Source: Salinisphaera sp040361255 (GTDB lineage: Bacteria; Pseudomonadota; Gammaproteobacteria; Nevskiales; Salinisphaeraceae). Taken from it: 64,000 nt of DNA. Shown one piece after another: positions 8,642 to 17,016 of the stretch. The position numbers were made by a program, and so were the translations under genes. How positions within the stretch are numbered: position 1 is the stretch's first letter; each line of letters opens with the position of its first letter. Where the stretch lies: contig NZ_APNG01000008.1 in NCBI RefSeq assembly GCF_040361255.1, positions 1-64,000 on the forward strand, in the 5' to 3' direction. The notes under the pieces are model-generated. The model saw nothing but the letters and a program-made list of their open reading frames with translations. It was not told the DNA's origin and did not search any database.

Positions 8642-10087
8642 TCAGTCGACAGAGAGGTCCGCCGGCACGACATAGAGGTGGTTACCGTCAATAGTGTTGC
8701 TGTCGAGCATCTTCTGCTCCAGCGCTCCGCTGGACGTGGACCAGGTGGCGAAGTCATCGTCGTTGAGCACGCCGAGCGAGTTGCTGTCGATCACCCAGAG
8801 CCCTTCCATCTTGTCGTGGGGGTAGCTCACCTGGGCGACCATATCCACCACCAGCTGCTTGTCCACCGGGACGATGTTGTAGGCGGCCAGGCCGGCCCAG
8901 CCGTTTGCCTGCACCACTTCCTCCAGGGTCTTGCCGCCGATGGTCAGGCCCAGCTCGGCGTCCTGACTCAGGTCACCGCCTGTGGCCAGGGTTTCCAGAT
9001 TGGTGCCGGTGCTCAGATCAATGCGGTACACCGTTTTCTGGGCGGCCGGGTTGGCCGCGTCCGCACCTTTCGGGCCGCCATACAGGAAGCTGCCGTCGCG
9101 CTCGATCACCAGGAACTGGGTCGCGCTCAGCGCCGCCAGCTCGGAGTTTGAATTCTGGTTTTTCTCCTGCTTGTACAGGTACTGGCCGATGCTGCCATCG
9201 TCGAGGTTGATGGTCACGATGCGGGTGAGATCCAGGTCACGCACGCCCTTGTCCGGGTTGTACATGGTGGACTGCATGATGCCTACCAGGGTCTTTTCGT
9301 CCGGGGTAATCGCCAGCCCTTCCATGCCACGGTTGGCACGACGATTGGCGAACTCCGCCGGCAGGGTGTAATCGTCACGGTCGTCATCGGCGAACGGGTT
9401 GATACGGCCGATTTCCTTGCCATCGGCATCGAAGTGGACGATGTGCGGGCCGTATTCGTCGGACACCCAGAAGGTGCCGTCACTCAGCGCTACCAGGCCT
9501 TCGCCATCGAGTCCGTAATCGTCCAGGCGCAGCGGGTTGCTCTCGGCGTCGTAGGGCTGGGTCGGATCTTCCAGGATCGGAGAGCCATCGGCGTTGTAGG
9601 GCGTTTCGCCGGTGCCGCCGAGGGCACTGCTGTTGGGCAGGCCGGTGATCAGCGTGCCATCCGGGCGCTTGAGCAGAACGGTATCGAGCAGCACCACCTT
9701 GCCCTCGGCGGTCACTTCGAAGTGACCAATGCGAGGCGTGTAATTCGGGGTCGGGAACTTCTTGCCCTTGCCCTGACTGCCGGTAAAGCTGGCATTGGGG
9801 CCACGGTCGGTGAGCGCATAGAAACGGCGGCTGTCGGCCGGGTCGCCGGTCATGGCCGAACCGAAGCCCCCGTTGCGCACCTCGAAGGGCTGTTGGGTAT
9901 TGGCATCGATCAGATCGGAGCGCAGCACCGTGTAGGGCAGGTCCACGCCTTGTGCCGGAACGTCGTCGGCGGGCGAAGTCGTCGACGCGTCCGTACGGCG
10001 CTCGTTATCGGATGAGTCGCTATCACAGCCGGAAAGTAGAGCGGCGAAGATCATCGAGGCGGTCAGGGTTTTCTTGAACACGGGCAC
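8642..10087 (-). CDS. Phytase-like (esterase-like activity) lipoprotein
   Basis: The N-terminus ends in LLSGC, a lipobox, so Cys is lipidated and the protein is anchored in the periplasm. The 481-residue body matches the phytase-like domain family (PF13449): FYALTDRGPNA, GLDGEGLVAL, FWVSDEYGPHI and RGMEGLAI are blades of its beta-propeller, with acidic residues that could bind calcium. Members are annotated as esterase-like; the actual substrate is unknown. It is the second gene of a leftward pair after the CYTH-like secreted protein, 29 bp away, suggesting a shared task in phosphate or phospho-ester handling. Confidence 0.8.
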   Translation of the reverse strand: MPVFKKTLTASMIFAALLSGCDSDSSDNERRTDASTTSPADDVPAQGVDLPYTVLRSDLIDANTQQPFEVRNGGFGSAMTGDPADSRRFYALTDRGPNASFTGSQGKGKKFPTPNYTPRIGHFEVTAEGKVVLLDTVLLKRPDGTLITGLPNSSALGGTGETPYNADGSPILEDPTQPYDAESNPLRLDDYGLDGEGLVALSDGTFWVSDEYGPHIVHFDADGKEIGRINPFADDDRDDYTLPAEFANRRANRGMEGLAITPDEKTLVGIMQSTMYNPDKGVRDLDLTRIVTINLDDGSIGQYLYKQEKNQNSNSELAALSATQFLVIERDGSFLYGGPKGADAANPAAQKTVYRIDLSTGTNLETLATGGDLSQDAELGLTIGGKTLEEVVQANGWAGLAAYNIVPVDKQLVVDMVAQVSYPHDKMEGLWVIDSNSLGVLNDDDFATWSTSSGALEQKMLDSNTIDGNHLYVVPADLSVD

Positions 10088-10116
10088 GGTCCTTGGTGTT
10101 TTTCTCGGGCGGAGGT

Positions 10117-10995
10117 TCAGGGCTGACAGAAGGTTCTGTCGTACTGGTAGACAAACCGGGTCTTGGTCTGGCCATCGGGCTTGACCCAGTCGCTCAGGCC
10201 ACGCAGCGCGTCAAAAGCCTGGCGAGCCCGATTGACGACCTTGCGGGTGTAGTCCGCGGACGGGTCTTCGTACTTGAAGGAAATCTCGGCCACTGCCGGT
10301 GCCTGGTCGCCGGAGGGCGCGCCCGCATACCAGAGCGTGATGCTGATCTCGGCATCGTGCTGGCCCAGGTCGATGTCCACATTGCGGTACACGCGCTCGG
10401 TGACGGTCAGCGCACCGACCACGGACAGGGCGAGGTCATCATCCAGGCCGTAGTCATCCTCGAACCCGGGGAAGTGCGCATGGATATCGTCCATGCGATT
10501 GAGCTTGCGGGTGTTGGGCGCTTTGGTTGAGTGGCTGTACACCACTTTGAAAGGTATATCGCCCGTGGCGCCGACATCCGCTTCCAGTTTGCTTTGCGCA
10601 CCGTGGGTGCTGGAAGAAAGATCCTCGAAATCCGCGATGTACCGATCCGGGCTGCGAAATTTCAGTGTGACTTCGGAATCGCCGTCCTCTATCCGCTCGC
10701 GAAAGCTGTAGCCGAGTTGATCGAGTGCGCAGGAGTCGGCGGTGTCGAAAAAACGCACCTGCCGGTCGTGGTCCAGGGTGGCAGTGCCGATCACGTCCCG
10801 GTCGATGGCCTCTTCGATGGCCGGTCTGGCCGTCTGCATGAGGTCCAGTACATCACGCTGTTCGTTCTGGTACTGGAACCGGCTGGCATCGAGCATCAGT
10901 TTGTATTCGCGCGAAATCACATCCGGATTGGCCTGCACCGGAATCGCGGTCAGCACGCCGAGCATCCCCAATGCAGCGGCGAAAAACACTTTCAT
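10117..10995 (-). CDS. Secreted CYTH-like domain protein
   Basis: The 292 residues start with a signal peptide (cleavage probably after VQA, about residue 22). After it, REYKLML, VRFFDTADSCAL, YSFRERIEDGD and VTLKFRSPDRY follow in the order seen in CYTH domains (EIERKF, YFDT, LRIR, LKFR), enzymes that bind triphosphates in an eight-stranded tunnel. The ExExK metal motif is altered to SxExK, so catalysis is uncertain. CYTH proteins are normally cytosolic, so a secreted form is unusual. It is co-transcribed with the phytase-like lipoprotein. Assignment is by motif reading only. Confidence 0.6.
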   Translation of the reverse strand: MKVFFAAALGMLGVLTAIPVQANPDVISREYKLMLDASRFQYQNEQRDVLDLMQTARPAIEEAIDRDVIGTATLDHDRQVRFFDTADSCALDQLGYSFRERIEDGDSEVTLKFRSPDRYIADFEDLSSSTHGAQSKLEADVGATGDIPFKVVYSHSTKAPNTRKLNRMDDIHAHFPGFEDDYGLDDDLALSVVGALTVTERVYRNVDIDLGQHDAEISITLWYAGAPSGDQAPAVAEISFKYEDPSADYTRKVVNRARQAFDALRGLSDWVKPDGQTKTRFVYQYDRTFCQP

Positions 10996-11453
10996 TGTTG
11001 TCGCCCCCTCAGGCCCCGCCCATCCTGCCGTACAGACTGCGACGGGAGTCTAGGCAGCGAAAATGACGCGTTCATGACCGGGGCGTGAAAGACGACACGG
11101 TTTCGCGATGCGCAAAAAGCAGGGTCTTGCCAAACGGACGCGAAGCCGGTGGGTTGAAACGATGCTCGTGGCCGCTTATTGGAAGGCGGCGCGCTCCCCG
11201 GCATTCGATCCGATCAGCGGGACAGCCTCGAGCAACGGCGTATGCGTAGGGCCGCTACGCATCCAAGAGCGCGACAGCGGCTCACACAGCGCCGCTGCCG
11301 CTGCGCAGCACAGCGACAGCGGCGCCACTGTGCGCCGAGCAGAGGCGGTGTCGTTGGGGCTTAGCCCTTACTGTCGCTACCGTTTTTTAGTGCGCCTGAA
11401 ATAGCTGCCCGGATATCGTGGCGGTGGGGGCAACCCAGGCTGGGTGGGGTGGT
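10996..11453. other. Long intergenic region with an imperfect large stem-loop
   Basis: About 458 bp without a convincing gene; small open frames here have no family features. It contains a GC-rich imperfect inverted repeat, arms about 11286-11303 and 11312-11331. On the right it borders the 3' end of the symporter gene and on the left the promoter side of the CYTH-like gene. Confidence 0.45.
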
Positions 11454-13052
11454 TCAGAGGCCGAGTTGAACGAAGAAGTAGCCCCACAGCCCGCCGGCGA
11501 TGACGAGCATGGCGATCAGCGCGATCCAGACCCGGCGGTATTCGCGGATCAGCGATGCGCCGCTGGCATCCTCGGCCAGAAAGCGGCCGATGGTGATCTC
11601 GGCCATGCGCTGGCCTTTCATTTCCTCGAAGCGCTCGAGTTCGTAGGCGCTGGGTTTGAAGGTCAGGCACAGCACGATGAGCGTGATCGTGCCCAGGGCG
11701 AAGGCCATCATCAGGTTGTCGATGCCGGCCGGATAGCTGATCAGCTCGTGGCGTTCCAGCTCGCCCAGCACGATGAAGCTGATCGACCCCACCAGCATGC
11801 AGGCCAGCACCGCTGGCGCACTCGCCCGGTGCCATTTCATCGCCGCAACAATCGTCGGCAGCCAGGCCACCGCGAAGATCGAGCCGGCATAGATGGAAAT
11901 CCAGTAGATGCCGGCGGGCCGGGCGATGGCGATCACGCAGACGATAACGGAGACGATTACCTGCGAAATACGCCCGGCGAGCACGCTGTTTTTCTCGTTC
12001 AGCTTCTTTTCGAACAGCTTTTCGTAGAGATCGCGCGCCAGGGCGAACCCGGTGAGCACGAACAGCGTAGACGCCGTCGACATGATCGAGGCCATCAGAC
12101 CCGCCAGGCCCACGCCAGCCAGTACCGGGTTGGTGTGATCCATGAAGCCCACGATCATGGCACGGTCGGCCGGCTCGATGCCGGGCTGGATGACCTGCAT
12201 GGCGGATGCCGCGAGATACACCATCAGCTGCATCGCCGGGGCGAAGAACACGCCGATGATCGCGACCTTGAGAATCACGAAATCGTTCTTGGCCGGGAAT
12301 ACACGCGACACCAGCGCTGGCGTACAGGCAAAGAACAGAATCCAGACCAGGAACTGCGAGATCGACCAGCTCAGGTCGCGATGGTCGGCCCCGGCCAGCG
12401 TCCAGTAGCCGGGCAGCCGCTCACCCAGATCGCGAATACTGTCCATGCCGGCCTGATCGATGAGCATCGGCGAGATCACGAACGCGATCGCCAGCATGGT
12501 GAAGAACATCATGGTGTCGGTATAGACCACGCCATACATGCCCGACAGGCTGCAGAAGATCATCAGCGCGAAGGTAAAGGCGATGATGATCACCGGGAAC
12601 GGCACGTCGATGATTTCGGCGAGTACCAGCCCCGCGCCGATGAGCTGGATGATGCCGTAGCCGAGCAGGCCGACGACCATGAGAATGAGCGCGACCACGC
12701 TCACCCATTTGTTGTTGAAGCGCCGATCGAAGAAATCCATCATCGTGCGGCATTCCATGGCCTTCATCTTGCGCCCGATCCAGACCACCGCGATCAGCGT
12801 GCCCAGCCACGCGCCGAACGAGCCCAGCGCACCGATGACCAGCGGGCCTTCGCTATAGGAAATCCCGGCGATGCCCATGAGCGTGACCGCGCTCAGAAAG
12901 GTCGCCGCCAGCGTGCCGGTGAGCAGCAGCGTCGAGCCCTGTTCGCCCATGACATAGAAGTCGTCCCGATTCTTGATGAAACGGGTCAGCCCGGCGGCCA
13001 CGATGACGTAGGCCGCCAGCACGGCGACGAATATGGTGAGTGTGATGTTCAT
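11454..13052 (-). CDS. Sodium:solute symporter (SSS family)
   Basis: A 532-residue protein with about 13 hydrophobic helices. The N-terminus (DDFYVMGEQGS, TFLSAVTLMGIAG) is the SSS-family start with its sodium-binding first helix, and VYTDTMMFF, STASTLFVLTGFALARDLYEKLF are further family blocks. It should import a solute with Na+. GGGGGAG is a strong ribosome site. A 48-residue membrane peptide lies 21 bp upstream and an M20 amidohydrolase further upstream on the same strand, so the cargo may be a carbamoyl- or ureido-compound or an amino acid (inference). Confidence 0.92.
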   Translation of the reverse strand: MNITLTIFVAVLAAYVIVAAGLTRFIKNRDDFYVMGEQGSTLLLTGTLAATFLSAVTLMGIAGISYSEGPLVIGALGSFGAWLGTLIAVVWIGRKMKAMECRTMMDFFDRRFNNKWVSVVALILMVVGLLGYGIIQLIGAGLVLAEIIDVPFPVIIIAFTFALMIFCSLSGMYGVVYTDTMMFFTMLAIAFVISPMLIDQAGMDSIRDLGERLPGYWTLAGADHRDLSWSISQFLVWILFFACTPALVSRVFPAKNDFVILKVAIIGVFFAPAMQLMVYLAASAMQVIQPGIEPADRAMIVGFMDHTNPVLAGVGLAGLMASIMSTASTLFVLTGFALARDLYEKLFEKKLNEKNSVLAGRISQVIVSVIVCVIAIARPAGIYWISIYAGSIFAVAWLPTIVAAMKWHRASAPAVLACMLVGSISFIVLGELERHELISYPAGIDNLMMAFALGTITLIVLCLTFKPSAYELERFEEMKGQRMAEITIGRFLAEDASGASLIREYRRVWIALIAMLVIAGGLWGYFFVQLGL

Positions 13053-13073
13053 GGTCGCTCCCCCGAGATGCGC

Positions 13074-13220
13074 TTAGCGCTTGTCGCCGTGTTCGCGCTT
13101 GAGGCGCGCGATGGTCGGGCGGTATTCGCGCAGCAGAATCGCGGCCACCACCACGCAACAGATCACGGTGGTCAGCAGCGCATTGCCGAACAGCATTAGA
13201 ACGTAGGGTTTGAAATCCAT
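13074..13220 (-). CDS. Small membrane protein, symporter accessory (48 residues)
   Basis: This reading frame is too short for usual cutoffs but convincing: MDFKPYVLMLFG start, one transmembrane helix (about residues 6-30) and a basic tail RLKREHGDKR. GAGGAAAA lies just upstream of the ATG. The stop is 21 bp before the symporter start, which has its own strong ribosome site. Tiny one-helix or two-helix partners encoded ahead of SSS symporters are known in several bacterial groups. A role in assembly or stability of the carrier is an inference. Confidence 0.75.
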   Translation of the reverse strand: MDFKPYVLMLFGNALLTTVICCVVVAAILLREYRPTIARLKREHGDKR

Positions 13221-13253
13221 GGGTTTTCCTCGTTGGGTTAGACCGCTCGGGCC

Positions 13254-14474
13254 TCAGACGCGCCCGGCACGGGCCAGCGCGGCGTTGAGCAGTACATCGG
13301 CGGCCTGTTTGGCGTGCTCGGGTTCGATTGATTCGGCTTCGTGATGGCTCAGCCCGTCGGCACAGGGAATGAATACCATGGCCGTGGGGCAGTGTCTGGC
13401 CAGATGGAAGGCATCGTGGCCAGCGCCGCTGATCATGTCCTGCCAGGATAGTTTCAGGGCCTTCGCGGCCTCGCGCACATGGCCCACACAGGCTTCATCG
13501 AAGGGCAGGGCCGGACTGCGCCAGTGTAGCGACAGCGCGTGATCCACGCCGCGGGCCGTGCCGATACGATCGAAGCGTTCGCCGATCGCCTCGATCGCCG
13601 CATCGACCACGGCGTCGTCGGGGTGGCGCAGATCGAGGGTGAAATGCACATCGGCGGCGATCGTATTGCGCGAGGCGTGGGGAATATCGATCTCGCCGAT
13701 CGTGGCCAGCAGGCCGTCGACACCGGCAACGTAGTCCTCGACCGCCGTGATCGCAGCGCTGGCAGCAAACAGGGCGTCGCGGCGCAGCGCCATCGGCGTG
13801 GTACCGGCATGGCCGGCCTTGCCGCCAAAATGAATATCCAGCCAGCGAATCGCCTGGCCGCCGGTAACCACGCCGATGGTCTTTTCGTTATCTTCGAGTA
13901 CCGGGCCCTGTTCGATATGGGCTTCGAAATAGGCGTCGATCGGCCGGGCGAGGGCCGCGTCGCCGGCCTCGCCGGTCGCTTCGAGACTCTCGGCCACCGT
14001 TCGTCCGTTCGCATCCGCCCGGGCCAGGCCGGTATCGAGCGCCATCGCGCCAGTGAATACGGACGAACCCAGCATCGCTGGCGTGAAGCGCGCGCCTTCC
14101 TCGTTGGTCCAGTTGGCGATCTCGATCGGCGCGACAGTGTCGATATCGTTTTCGTTGAGCGTGCGTACGGCTTCGAGTGCGGCCAGCACGCCCAGCACGC
14201 CATCGAAACGCCCGCCCTTGGGCTGGGTGTCCAGATGGCTGCCGAGCACGACCGGCGGTTTGTCTTCACGGCCGGCGCGGCGGGCGAACAGATTGCCGAT
14301 CGCATCGCGGGTAACGGTGAGATCTTCGGCTTCGGCCCATTGCACGAACAGGGCACGACCGGCTGCATCTTCCTCGCTGAGTGCCAGCCGGCTGCTGCCG
14401 CCGTTGGCGGTGGCGCCGATTTCGGCCATCGCCATCAGGCTTTGCCACAGTCGCTTGCCGTTGGTTTCGAGCAT
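13254..14474 (-). CDS. M20-family Zn-dependent amidohydrolase (N-carbamoyl-amino-acid hydrolase / allantoate amidohydrolase type)
   Basis: LGSHLDTQ, ANWTNEEGARF, FEAHIEQGP, GKAGHAGTTPM and ADGLSHHEAE are the metal-binding and dimerisation motifs of the HyuC/AllC/AmaB branch, which hydrolyses N-carbamoyl or ureido groups using two metal ions. The ATG at 14474 gives 406 residues, family length, with GGGAAGA upstream; 32 more in-frame codons upstream lack family features. It precedes the small membrane peptide and the symporter on the same strand, and a LysR gene diverges from it, so this is probably a uptake-plus-hydrolysis module. The exact substrate cannot be told. Confidence 0.88.
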   Translation of the reverse strand: MLETNGKRLWQSLMAMAEIGATANGGSSRLALSEEDAAGRALFVQWAEAEDLTVTRDAIGNLFARRAGREDKPPVVLGSHLDTQPKGGRFDGVLGVLAALEAVRTLNENDIDTVAPIEIANWTNEEGARFTPAMLGSSVFTGAMALDTGLARADANGRTVAESLEATGEAGDAALARPIDAYFEAHIEQGPVLEDNEKTIGVVTGGQAIRWLDIHFGGKAGHAGTTPMALRRDALFAASAAITAVEDYVAGVDGLLATIGEIDIPHASRNTIAADVHFTLDLRHPDDAVVDAAIEAIGERFDRIGTARGVDHALSLHWRSPALPFDEACVGHVREAAKALKLSWQDMISGAGHDAFHLARHCPTAMVFIPCADGLSHHEAESIEPEHAKQAADVLLNAALARAGRV

Positions 14475-14660
14475 GAAGTCTTCCCGGATAAAAGCGGCGC
14501 CGCGGCGCGGGCCACGCGTTCGCAAACGCCGTGGCGTGCCGTCATGGCGATCGAATCGATTGCACGGCATAGGGCGCGGCCATGCCCGGCGCGCTCGCTA
14601 TGTCTTTTTCATCTAGCGGTACACACGCGCCATGAGTCAAAGCACGCGATATTATTCGAA

Positions 14661-14679
14661 TTATTAGTATGGCTAATAA
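14661..14679. promoter_or_regulatory. Perfect inverted repeat at the LysR start, candidate operator
   Basis: TTATTAG (14661-14667), 5 bases, CTAATAA (14673-14679): perfect 7-bp arms in an AT-rich patch between the divergent amidohydrolase and LysR genes. It contains T-N11-A, the LysR-type recognition shape, and covers the first possible start codon of the LysR gene. Autorepression and control of the divergent operon are inferred. Confidence 0.6.
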
Positions 14680-15661
14680 TAAAGTGAATACCGATATGCA
14701 TGACGCCCCCGATCAGCCGACGTCGGCGAGCTGCGAGCACGGCAAACGCGCCCTGGCCGCCCGGCTGGACTGGAACCTCATCCGCACGTTCGTCGTGGTC
14801 GCCGACGAACTCAATCTCAGCCGGGCGGCCGAGCGCCTGTTCGTGACCCAGCCGGCGGTCAGCCAGGCGCTCAAACGCCTGCAATCACAGCTTGGCTATA
14901 CGCTGGTGCAGCGGCGCGGGCCGCAGATCGCGCTGACCGCGGCGGGCGAGGAGGTGCATCGGATCGCACGCGGCGTATTCGCCGACGTCTCCAGCCTGGA
15001 AATGCCGGCCGGCGATTCCCTCGATCAGGTGGTCGGCCGGGTCAAGCTGCTCACCGTCAGCCGGATGCATTCGCGCCGTTACAACGAATTTCTGGCTGAT
15101 TTTCATCGTCGTTATCCGCGTGTGGAGTTGGAAATCGAGGTCCTGCGGGGCCACGATCTGTTGCTGGCGATGCGCCAGAATACGGCGTCGTTCGGCATCG
15201 GGCTGTGCCGGGTCGATACGCCGCCGATCGAGCGCCGCCTGATCGTGCCCCAGCGGTATGCGCTGTTCTGCGGGCCGCCGCATCCGCTCTACGACCGCGC
15301 CGATGTGGATATCGCCCGGTTGCTGCACGAGGACCTGGTGACCTTCACCGGCGATTATCTCGGCGACACGCTCTCGCCGTTGACGCTGTTTCGCGAACAC
15401 CACGGCTTTCGGGGGCGCCTGGCGGCCTCGTCGTCGAATCTCGAAGAAGTCTGCCGGCTCATCATGTGCGGCTATGGCATCGGCTTTTTGCCCGAAGGTG
15501 CGTTTCGACGTGAAACCGAAAACGGCATGTTGCGCAAACTACCGCCGGAAGAAGGGCTGGCGGATGTCGATATCCATCTGCTCTGGAACAGCCAGCGGCC
15601 GTTGCGCGCAGCCGAGACGGTGTTTCGCGACGAACTGCTCGCGGCGTTCGATCGCCCGTAG
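14669..15661 (+). CDS. LysR-family transcriptional regulator
   Basis: The winged helix-turn-helix lies at about residues 33-92 (LNLSRAAERLFVTQPAVSQALKRLQSQLGYTL), followed by a substrate-binding-like effector domain. The first ATG (14669) falls inside the inverted repeat at 14661-14679 and has no ribosome site. GTG at 14684 or ATG at 14696 are possible later starts, since the first 30 residues are not part of the usual fold. It diverges from the amidohydrolase/symporter operon, the classic arrangement for a LysR activator of that operon. Confidence 0.9.
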   Translation: MANNKVNTDMHDAPDQPTSASCEHGKRALAARLDWNLIRTFVVVADELNLSRAAERLFVTQPAVSQALKRLQSQLGYTLVQRRGPQIALTAAGEEVHRIARGVFADVSSLEMPAGDSLDQVVGRVKLLTVSRMHSRRYNEFLADFHRRYPRVELEIEVLRGHDLLLAMRQNTASFGIGLCRVDTPPIERRLIVPQRYALFCGPPHPLYDRADVDIARLLHEDLVTFTGDYLGDTLSPLTLFREHHGFRGRLAASSSNLEEVCRLIMCGYGIGFLPEGAFRRETENGMLRKLPPEEGLADVDIHLLWNSQRPLRAAETVFRDELLAAFDRP

Positions 15662-15668
15662 ACCGCGT

Positions 15669-16019
15669 CTATTCCCGAGCGGCCGCACAGTCCAGGCAGC
15701 GCAGCGTGGTCGGATCGTGGGCCAGACGTGCGTTGCCGATCGGTTCGTCGCAGTCCAGGCAATAGCCGAAGTCGGGGCTGTCGAGCCGCTTGCGGGTCGC
15801 GGCCACGCGTTGCAGTGTCTGGTTCGCCCGGTTGCGGGCTGCGCGACTCATCGCCTGGGCCTGCATCGCATCCATGCGCGATAACCGGCCCTGGCGGGTC
15901 TGGTCCAGTTCGACCGCCGCGTCGGCATTTGCGCTGTCGTCGAGATAGGCGCGGGCCTCGGCTTCGAGTTCGTCGAGACGCTCGGCAAGACGTTCGCGGG
16001 ATAGCTCGGTGTCGTTCAT
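15669..16019 (-). CDS. DksA/TraR-family C4 zinc-finger protein
   Basis: A 116-residue protein with an N-terminal coiled-coil stretch (ERLAERLDELEAEARAYL) and a C-terminal finger whose four cysteines lie in YCLDCDEPI and RCLDC. The architecture is that of DksA-like proteins that enter the RNA polymerase secondary channel. The ATG at 16019 gives MNDTELSRERL, better than an upstream ATG at 16037. It converges on the LysR gene with 7 bp between. It is shorter than true DksA (about 150), so a paralogue such as YbiI-like proteins is more likely. Confidence 0.85.
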   Translation of the reverse strand: MNDTELSRERLAERLDELEAEARAYLDDSANADAAVELDQTRQGRLSRMDAMQAQAMSRAARNRANQTLQRVAATRKRLDSPDFGYCLDCDEPIGNARLAHDPTTLRCLDCAAARE

Positions 16020-16074
16020 GACGCCAGCTTGGCCCAATGGCAGGCCGCTGCAAAGCGCCTGGCCGACGGCGGGA

Positions 16075-17016
16075 TTACGTGTCGACGAAGAGCCGGTTTT
16101 GCGCGATCGTGGCGCGGGCCCCGTAGCGCCAGGCGTGATTCACAAAGCCATGCCCGACCGGCGCGTCGTAATAAAGGGCGATGCCGCGAGCCTGGGTGTG
16201 TTCGGCGAATATCTCGATCAGCGAATCCATGCCGCAGGCCAGTGCACAGCGCTCGAAGCGCCCGAGAACGAGGGCTTTCACGCGGTGCGTATCGACTGAG
16301 TCGAGCAGCTGTTGCAAACAGCGTTCGAGCCGGAATTCGGCTTCGCCGACATCTTCGAGCACCAGGATGGCATCGTCTTCCAGCGTCAACGCGGCCGGCG
16401 TGCCGGCCACGCTGGCCAGGGTGGTGAGATTGCCGCCGACCACGCGCCCGGCAAGCGGTTCGGCCGGGCCGCCGTGATAGGCCAGCGGCCATTCGCTGGG
16501 CTGATTTTTCAGGCAGGCCGCCAGCGACGCCATCGAGGCCGCCCGGGCCTGTTGCTCGGCCGGGGTTTCGCCGGGCAGGGCCAGTTCGGTGGCCACCGAG
16601 GCATGAATCGCGGCGCGCTCGTGGCGGGCGAATGCGGCCAGCAACAGGCTCATATCCGAATAGCCGACAAGCGGCACGTCGCGCGGAATGCGATCCCAGT
16701 CGATCGCCTGCACGAACTGCGCGCTGCCATAGCCGCCGCGCAGGCACCACACGGCATCGACTTTCGGCCATTCGAAGGCGGCCTGCAGGTCGGCCAGGCG
16801 ATCGGCGGCGGTGCCGGCGAGATAGCGGTGATGGTCCCGGGCGTGGCTGCCCAGCCGGGCCTCGACGCCCGCTGCCGCAAGTACGGCGAGCGCGGTATCG
16901 ATGCGTTCATCCTTGACGCCGCCGGCCGGCGCGACCAGCGCGATGCGCATACCGGCAAGCGGTCGCAGCGCTTCGACGAGCGCGGCCGAGGGTTCAAGCG
17001 TGGGTTCACAGCTCAT
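16075..17016 (-). CDS. ldcA: LD-carboxypeptidase (peptidase family S66)
   Basis: It trims the terminal D-Ala from murein tetrapeptides during cell-wall recycling in the cytosol. IALVAPAGG opens the fold, CLRGGYGSAQ is the S66 motif, and VGYSDMS holds the nucleophilic Ser. DAPVGHG near the C-terminus is the region of the His of the S66 triad. 313 residues is normal. It overlaps the 3' end of the upstream YhaN-like gene by about 11 bp, so the two are translationally coupled. Confidence 0.92.
   Translation of the reverse strand: MSCEPTLEPSAALVEALRPLAGMRIALVAPAGGVKDERIDTALAVLAAAGVEARLGSHARDHHRYLAGTAADRLADLQAAFEWPKVDAVWCLRGGYGSAQFVQAIDWDRIPRDVPLVGYSDMSLLLAAFARHERAAIHASVATELALPGETPAEQQARAASMASLAACLKNQPSEWPLAYHGGPAEPLAGRVVGGNLTTLASVAGTPAALTLEDDAILVLEDVGEAEFRLERCLQQLLDSVDTHRVKALVLGRFERCALACGMDSLIEIFAEHTQARGIALYYDAPVGHGFVNHAWRYGARATIAQNRLFVDT

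Noticed and set aside
11108..11404. 98-codon open frame between the CYTH-like gene and the symporter
   Set aside because: No ribosome site, no recognisable features, and it runs through the GC-rich stem-loop.
11418..13199. 593-codon open frame on the plus strand
   Set aside because: His/Arg/Asp-rich antisense shadow of the sodium symporter.
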